Shown here piece after piece: positions 59,181 to 64,000 of a DNA stretch of 64,000 nt. Origin of the DNA: Aquabacterium humicola (GTDB taxonomy: Bacteria > Pseudomonadota > Gammaproteobacteria > Burkholderiales > Burkholderiaceae_C); the NCBI RefSeq assembly GCF_030167915.1, contig NZ_JARGNB010000001.1, forward strand, positions 2,108,001 through 2,172,000, in the 5' to 3' direction. The notes beneath the pieces are model-generated. The model ran no database searches and had not been told where the DNA came from. It was given only the letters and a program-made list of their open reading frames with translations. Numbering within the stretch: the first letter of the stretch is position 1; every line of letters begins with the position of its first letter. The position numbers and the translations under genes are program-made.

Positions 59181-59183
59181 CTA

Positions 59184-59200
59184 GGGGGCACCAGACCCCC
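59184..59200 (-). terminator. Short hairpin after prsT
   Basis: GGGGG (59184-59188) and CCCCC (59196-59200) can pair around 7 bases in the gap between prsT and the PEP-CTERM gene. A 12-base palindrome GGCTGTACAGCC (59233-59244) abuts the prsT stop. Either could end the prsT transcript, but no T tract follows. Confidence 0.35.
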
Positions 59201-59245
59201 ACATTCGTAAAAATTCTCGACGCCCGCCCGCTGGCTGTACAGCCC

Positions 59246-62071
59246 CTACTTGAGTGATCGCAGCAGGTCCTCGGCCGCTGCGCTGCTCTCCAGCTGGCGC
59301 CGATCCTTCAAGGCCGCTTCCAGTTCGTCCCGGGCTTCGGTACGCCGGCCGGTCGCCGCCAGCACGGCGGCCAGGTGGTAGCGAATCTCGGCGTTGCCCG
59401 GATCCCGCAGGCGCGCGTCGCGCAGCAGCTGCAGCGCGCGATCCTGCTGGCCGGCGAGGTGCGCGGCCCAGCCGGCCGTGTCCAGCGCGGGCGGCGAGCT
59501 GGCACTGCGGGCGAGCGCCTGCTCCGCCACCTTCTGCGCGCCCGGGTCCTTCATGCGCAGCAGCACATTGGCCAGGTTGTTCAGGGCTTCCGGATCGTCC
59601 GGCACCAGCTTCAGGAAGGCTTCGTACGACTGCTTGGCGGCGGGGTAACGGCCCAGCCTCGCGTAGCTGTCGGACAGCAGCCGGCGCACCTGGCGATCCT
59701 GCGGACGCGACTTCAGCCACTGCTCGGCCAGCTGCAACGCCGGCTGGCGGTCCCCACCCTGGGCGTAGAGCGCGTTGTAAAGGCGCAGCAGCGTGTCGGT
59801 GGAGGGCTCGGTCTGGTGGGCCTTGCGGTACGCGTCGATCGCCGCCGCGGTTTGGCCCCGCGACGCCGAAACATCGCCGAGCAGCGTATGGCCGATGGCG
59901 CGCTGCGGGAACTTCTGCACGATCTGGCGCGCGCGCGCCTCGGCTTTCGCCGGCTCGTTCTGGCGGATCTCGACCTCGGTCATCAGCACGTGCGCGGGCA
60001 GGAAGTCGGGTTTGTCCGCGAAGGCCTTCTGCAGGTTGTAGGCGGCGCCGCCCGGATTGCCCGCCGCCATCTGCAGCAAGGCCACCTCGACCTGCACCGC
60101 GGCGTCGTAGGTGGCCGTGCGGGTGGCGTTCGACAACGTCGCGCGGGCGTTCGTCGAGTCGCCGGCGGCCAGTTGCGCACGTGCCAGGGCCAGCTGCACC
60201 GCCAGCTCGTCGGGCAGCTTGGCGGTCAGTGCGCGTGCCGCGGCCAGCGCCGCCTGCGGATTGGCGCGGCGCAGGTGGAACTCGGTGAGGCCGAGGCCCG
60301 GCCGCAGCTCACGCGGACCGGCATGGTCGACGGCCTTCTCGAGCCAGCGCTGGGCATCCGCGAACTGGCCGCGGCGATCGGCCAGCAACGCGAGCTCGAG
60401 CAGGATGTCGATGTTGGTCTCGTCGCTCTTCTGCAGCGCCGTCAGCCGCGCCGCAGCCGCGTCGTAGGACTTCGCGGCGATCTCCAGGCGCGCCAGGTTC
60501 AGCTTGGCGCCGACGAACTTGTCGTCGAGCTTGATGGCCTGGTTGTACGACGCGATCGCCCCGGCGCTGTCGCCGCCCTGCGCTTTCGCCATGCCGAGCA
60601 GGTTGTGGAAGCCCGGGTTCGCCGGCCGCTGGCGCACGAGCGCTTCGGCCACCGCTTTCGCCTTGGCGGTCTGCTGCGCCCGCAGGTACAGGTTGACCAG
60701 CGCCATGCCGGCCTGCGTCTGCTTCGGGTCCGCCTTGTAGGCGCGTTCGAGCTCGGCCAACGCGTTGCCCGCCTGGCCGCCGCCGATCATGCTCATGCCC
60801 AGCACCGAGCGCAGCGTCGGCGAGTCCTTCTGCCGCAGGGACTCCTGCATCAGCGCTGTCGCCTTCGCGTGCCGGCCCTGCACCATCAGCACCGAGGCCT
60901 TCAGCGCCAGCGCCTGGCCGTCGTTCGGCTGCTGACGCAGGTAGGTGTCCAGCACCTCGAGCGCCAGTTCGGGCTGGCCTTCGGCGACATGCAGCTGCGC
61001 CAGCAGCTTCGCCACCGGGCTGCCCGGCTGCTGGCGGTGGAATGCGTCGAGGAACGGCTTGGCCTTCTCGCGTTCGCCGAGCCCGAACTGGGCCAGCCCC
61101 GCCAGCATCAGCAACTGCGGCCGGTAGCGCAGGAAATCGAACGGCACCGGCTCGAGCAAAGCGGTGATCTCGCGCAGCGCGGCGCGGGCGCCGACGGCGT
61201 CGCCGTCGCGCTCGGCGAGCAGCGCGCGCAGGTACAGGCCGCGGGCCTCGGTGGGCGCGATGCGGCGCAGCTCGGCGACATCCTTGGCGGCCTCGGTCAG
61301 CTTGCCGGCGTCCATCGACAGGCCCGCGCGGGCGATCAAGCCTTCGACGTGGGACGGATCCAGCGCCAACGTGCGGTCGTACGCGGCGAAGGCGGCGGCG
61401 CGATCGCCCATCACATGCGCCACGGAGCCCTTCTGGTACCACGCGTTGGCGGCGTTCGGAGCCAGCTTCAGCGCCTGCTCCACCGCGGCTTGCGCCTCGC
61501 GGAACTGGCGCGCGCGGATGCGCAGCGGCACCTCGGTCAGCCAGACCTCGACGTTGCCGGGCTGCAGCGCCCGTGCCTGCTCGACCGCGGCGAACGCCGC
61601 CTTGGTATCGCCCAGGTCGGCCGACGCGCTGGCGCGCAGCAGCAGCATCTCCAGCTTGACCGCCGGCGGCAGGCCGTTGACATCGAAACGTTCATGCTCG
61701 AACAGCTGCGCATGCTTGGCCTGCGCGACCAGCGCGCGGGCGAGCCCCGGGATCACCTCGGCGCGGTTGACGCCCAGGCGCAGGGCCTCCAGGTAGGCGA
61801 CTTCGGCGCCCCGGGCATCCCCCTGGGCCGACAGCACCTTGGCCAGCAGCATCTGCACCGCGAGGTTGTTCTTGTCCGCCTGCAACGCGTTGCGCAGCTG
61901 GATCACCGCGCCCGACAGGTCGTTCTTCTGGTAGCGGCCGAGCGCGTCCTCGTAGAGCTTCGCGGCCTGCGCCGGATCGGCCGCCGTGGCCAGCAACGGC
62001 AGCAGCGCGATCAGGGCGCCGGCCAAGGCCGAGCGCCCGCGGGCAATGAAAGCACGGGTCGGTTTTTGCAC
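59246..62071 (-). CDS. prsT: PEP-CTERM system TPR-repeat protein PrsT
   Basis: The 941-residue protein has a signal peptide (LAGALIALLPLLATAA) and then tetratricopeptide repeats along almost its whole length, about two dozen by eye (for example LYEDALGRYQKNDLSGAVIQ and AYDRTLALDPSHVEGLIA). The size, signal peptide and placement near a PEP-CTERM gene match PrsT, a periplasmic or lipoprotein-type TPR protein of exosortase systems; here no lipobox cysteine is seen. It probably scaffolds export or assembly of exopolysaccharide and PEP-CTERM proteins. The exosortase, PrsK and PrsR genes are not in the window. The ATG at 62071 directly precedes the signal peptide. Confidence 0.9.
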   Translation of the reverse strand: MQKPTRAFIARGRSALAGALIALLPLLATAADPAQAAKLYEDALGRYQKNDLSGAVIQLRNALQADKNNLAVQMLLAKVLSAQGDARGAEVAYLEALRLGVNRAEVIPGLARALVAQAKHAQLFEHERFDVNGLPPAVKLEMLLLRASASADLGDTKAAFAAVEQARALQPGNVEVWLTEVPLRIRARQFREAQAAVEQALKLAPNAANAWYQKGSVAHVMGDRAAAFAAYDRTLALDPSHVEGLIARAGLSMDAGKLTEAAKDVAELRRIAPTEARGLYLRALLAERDGDAVGARAALREITALLEPVPFDFLRYRPQLLMLAGLAQFGLGEREKAKPFLDAFHRQQPGSPVAKLLAQLHVAEGQPELALEVLDTYLRQQPNDGQALALKASVLMVQGRHAKATALMQESLRQKDSPTLRSVLGMSMIGGGQAGNALAELERAYKADPKQTQAGMALVNLYLRAQQTAKAKAVAEALVRQRPANPGFHNLLGMAKAQGGDSAGAIASYNQAIKLDDKFVGAKLNLARLEIAAKSYDAAAARLTALQKSDETNIDILLELALLADRRGQFADAQRWLEKAVDHAGPRELRPGLGLTEFHLRRANPQAALAAARALTAKLPDELAVQLALARAQLAAGDSTNARATLSNATRTATYDAAVQVEVALLQMAAGNPGGAAYNLQKAFADKPDFLPAHVLMTEVEIRQNEPAKAEARARQIVQKFPQRAIGHTLLGDVSASRGQTAAAIDAYRKAHQTEPSTDTLLRLYNALYAQGGDRQPALQLAEQWLKSRPQDRQVRRLLSDSYARLGRYPAAKQSYEAFLKLVPDDPEALNNLANVLLRMKDPGAQKVAEQALARSASSPPALDTAGWAAHLAGQQDRALQLLRDARLRDPGNAEIRYHLAAVLAATGRRTEARDELEAALKDRRQLESSAAAEDLLRSLK

Positions 62072-62268
62072 GGGCGCGATGCTACGAGAGGCGGCCGCGA
62101 CTGCACTCCCCGCCGATGCGGGGAACGCGCGCCGATGCGGTGACCGACGTCACGCGGTCGCCTCTATTAGCAAATGCGATGAACACGTAATTTCATTAAG
62201 AACGCTACTCAATGGGCCGACGCATCGCAAGAATCCGCCCCCATGCCCCGCCCTGCCGCCCTCCGCCG

Positions 62269-62883
62269 ATGAACGCCGCAGCATCGCTGCCGCTGCTGCA
62301 GGGCTGGTTGATGATGGCCGGCCTGATCGTCGCGATCGGCGCGCAGAACGCTTATGTGTTGCGCCAGGGCCTGCTGCGCTCGCATGTGGGTCCGGTGGTG
62401 ATGTTGTGCGCGCTGTCGGACTGGCTGCTGACCGCGCTCGGTGTCTTCGGCCTCGGCGCGCTGGTGGCCGGCTCGCCGACCGCCACGCTCGCGCTGCGCT
62501 GGATCGGCGCCGCTTTCCTCGCCTGGTATGCCTGGCGCGCGGCGCAACGCGCGTGGCGAAGCGATGCCGCACTGATCGACAGCGGCGCGCGTGTGCCGCT
62601 GGCCGGCACGCTGGCCACGGCGGCCGCGGTCACCTGGCTCAACCCGCATGTCTACCTCGACACCGTCGTGCTGCTCGGCGCCGCCGCGGCCGGTTTCGAG
62701 CTCGCCTCGAAGCAGGCCTTCGCGATCGGCGCCGGTCTGGCCTCGCTGATGTGGTTCGCCGCGCTCGGTTACGGCGCCGCGGCGCTGGCCCCGAAGCTCG
62801 CGCGGCCCGGTGTCTGGCGGGTGATCGATGCGGTCATCGCGCTGGTGATGGCCGCCACCGCGGTGCAACTGCTGCGCACCTGA
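62269..62883 (+). CDS. LysE/ArgO family amino-acid exporter
   Basis: The 204-residue protein has about six membrane helices. LysE-family motifs are present: GLIVAIGAQNAYVLRQGL near residues 18-35 and CALSDWLLTALGVFGLG near 47-63; TWLNPHVYLDT lies near 122. It should export basic amino acids such as arginine or lysine. The ATG at 62269 was chosen over an upstream ATG because it starts just before the first helix and gives the usual length. No LysG/ArgP regulator is next to it; a D-amino-acid dehydrogenase gene follows after 29 bases, possibly in the same transcript. Confidence 0.92.
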   Translation: MNAAASLPLLQGWLMMAGLIVAIGAQNAYVLRQGLLRSHVGPVVMLCALSDWLLTALGVFGLGALVAGSPTATLALRWIGAAFLAWYAWRAAQRAWRSDAALIDSGARVPLAGTLATAAAVTWLNPHVYLDTVVLLGAAAAGFELASKQAFAIGAGLASLMWFAALGYGAAALAPKLARPGVWRVIDAVIALVMAATAVQLLRT

Positions 62884-62912
62884 AGTCCATTCCTCCTCTA
62901 CAGACCCTTCCC

Positions 62913-64000
62913 ATGAAAGTCATCGTCCTCGGCGCCGGCATCATCGGCGTGTCCACCGCCTGGCACCTGCTGCAGCAGGGCCACCAGGTCACCGTGATCG
63001 ACCGCCAGCCCGATGCCGCGCTGGAAACCAGCTTCGCCAACGGCGCGCAGATCTCGGTCAGCTTCTGCGAGCCGTGGGCCAACGCGGGCGCCCCGCTGAA
63101 GGTCGCCAGGTGGCTGCTGCGCGACGACTCGCCGCTGCTGTTCCGGCCGAAGCTGGATCCGCACCAGTGGCGCTGGGGCCTGTCCTTCCTGACCCAGTGC
63201 ACCGACGCCGCCTTCGAGCGCAACGTCAGGCAGCTGGTCGCGCTGGGCCGCTACAGCCACGAGTCGCTGAAAGCCTTGGTCGCGCAGACCGGCATCGAGT
63301 ACGAGCGCCTGGAGCGCGGCATCCTGCACTTCTTCTCGTCGCAGGCCGACTTCGACAGCGGCGCCGACGCCGCCGAGCTGATGCGCCGCCACGGCGTCGA
63401 CCGCCGCGTGCTGAACCGCGACGAGGTGCTCGCGGTCGAGCCGGCGCTGCGCACCTTCGGCGACCGCATCTTCGGCGGCACCTTCACGCCCAGCGACGAA
63501 TCCGGCGACGCGCGCATCTTCACGCAGCGCCTGGCCGCCCTGTGCCGCGAGCGCGGCGCGACCTTCCTGCACGAGACGGCGATCGACGGCTTCGAGCGTG
63601 CCGGTGGCCTGGTCAGCGGCGTGCAGGTGCGCCACCTGCGCCATGGCAGCACGCAGACTGTGCGCGGCGACCACTACGTCACCGCGCTCGGCTCGTTCAG
63701 CGCGCCGCTGCTGCGCCCGCTCGGCATCTGGCTGAACGTCTACCCGGCCAAGGGCTACTCGGCGACGCTGAAGCTCAAGCGCCCCGACGACGCCAGCGTC
63801 GTCAGCCTGCTCGACGACACGCGCAAGCTGGCGATCTCGCGCCTGGGCGACACGGTGCGCATCGCCGGCACCGCCGAGCTCGCGGGGTACGACCTGGGTC
63901 TCGACGGGTCGACCGCACGCAAGCGCTGCGCCGCGCTGGTGCAGCGCTACGAGGAGCTGTTCCCCGGCGTCGCCGATACCCGCGAGCCGAACTTCTGGAC
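62913..64000 (+). CDS. dadA: D-amino-acid dehydrogenase (small/FAD subunit), truncated by window edge
   Basis: At least 362 residues are present before the window ends. The FAD fingerprint MKVIVLGAGIIGVSTAWHLL opens the protein, then VIDRQPDAALETSFANG and QISVSFCEPWANAGAP, diagnostic for DadA. GVDRRVLNRDEVLAVEPAL and YPAKGYSATLKL follow. The enzyme oxidises D-alanine and other D-amino acids to oxo acids and feeds electrons to quinones. The ATG at 62913 sits directly at the FAD motif; upstream complementarity to the ribosome is limited. The C-terminal roughly 70 residues are outside the window. Confidence 0.93.
   Translation, partial: MKVIVLGAGIIGVSTAWHLLQQGHQVTVIDRQPDAALETSFANGAQISVSFCEPWANAGAPLKVARWLLRDDSPLLFRPKLDPHQWRWGLSFLTQCTDAAFERNVRQLVALGRYSHESLKALVAQTGIEYERLERGILHFFSSQADFDSGADAAELMRRHGVDRRVLNRDEVLAVEPALRTFGDRIFGGTFTPSDESGDARIFTQRLAALCRERGATFLHETAIDGFERAGGLVSGVQVRHLRHGSTQTVRGDHYVTALGSFSAPLLRPLGIWLNVYPAKGYSATLKLKRPDDASVVSLLDDTRKLAISRLGDTVRIAGTAELAGYDLGLDGSTARKRCAALVQRYEELFPGVADTREPNFW

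Noticed and set aside
59375-62143. 922-codon plus-strand frame opposite prsT
   Set aside because: It mirrors the TPR codon periodicity; the real protein is the minus-strand TPR product.
62166-62190. Possible sigma-54 promoter ahead of prsT on the minus strand
   Set aside because: A TTGCTA word is present, but the expected GG of the -24 box is missing at the right spacing (GTTCAT instead of TGGCAC).

Overview
The window is ordinary, gene-dense chromosome of a very GC-rich bacterium. Codon use is strongly G/C-ended, and several gene types point to a betaproteobacterium of the order Burkholderiales (Rubrivivax/Leptothrix/Ideonella-like): a PEP-CTERM protein with a PrsT-type TPR protein, a TAXI-TRAP/DUF1850 pair, DUF2145, a MFS-PlsC fusion, a GTP-type PEP carboxykinase and an ECF41 sigma factor. 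This placement is inferred from gene content. I saw no rRNA, tRNA, insertion sequence, integrase, phage gene or CRISPR array. The first and last genes (glcD, dadA) run off the window.

Region by region. 1-5.5 kb: glycolate oxidase glcD-glcE-glcF with a SAM methyltransferase gene wedged between glcE and glcF, then an EamA permease and a protein-isoaspartate methyltransferase. 5.5-9.7 kb: TonB-dependent receptor with an AraC regulator, then a secreted alpha/beta hydrolase. 10-13.2 kb: a chemoreceptor behind a candidate sigma-28 promoter, then a CsgG-like lipoprotein and a small secreted partner. 13.2-18.2 kb: a minus-strand operon of FIST sensor, histidine kinase and REC-DUF3369-degenerate GGDEF-EAL protein. 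18.3-28.6 kb: a complete glycerol module. glpD and an ABC glycerol importer (glpSTPQUV type) lie on the minus strand, divergent from glpR-glpK, around an AT-rich control region.

28.6-34 kb: orphan small protein, alaC-type aminotransferase, class A PBP, queA. 34-39.3 kb: between queA and tgt sit a carboxymuconolactone-decarboxylase-like gene and an ECF41 sigma factor, with a textbook ECF41 promoter ahead of them, and a convergent gene for a large PPC/RTX/DUF4214 protein. 39.4-44.1 kb: a SNF2-like ATPase with a histone-H1-like tail, a small membrane protein and a hybrid sensor kinase. 44.2-50.1 kb: TAXI binding protein plus DUF1850, CAAX-protease-like protein, MFS-acyltransferase fusion, and a DUF2145/small secreted protein/YiaA-B cluster. 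50.2-58.1 kb: amidohydrolase, XRE regulator, CaiB-type CoA transferase, MOSC protein, pckG, metallophosphoesterase, universal stress protein and a small ORF. 58.2-62.1 kb: PEP-CTERM protein with a sigma-54 promoter-like site, and PrsT. 62.2-64 kb: LysE exporter and the start of dadA.

Metabolic themes: glycolate goes to glyoxylate (Glc), glycerol is imported, phosphorylated and oxidised to DHAP (Glp), and PEP carboxykinase supports gluconeogenesis. Signalling themes: c-di-GMP turnover by the FIST-kinase-EAL operon, a chemoreceptor, a hybrid kinase and an ECF41 switch. Envelope themes: PBP1a, PEP-CTERM/PrsT, a CsgG-like lipoprotein, a putative type I-secreted RTX protein and the TonB receptor.
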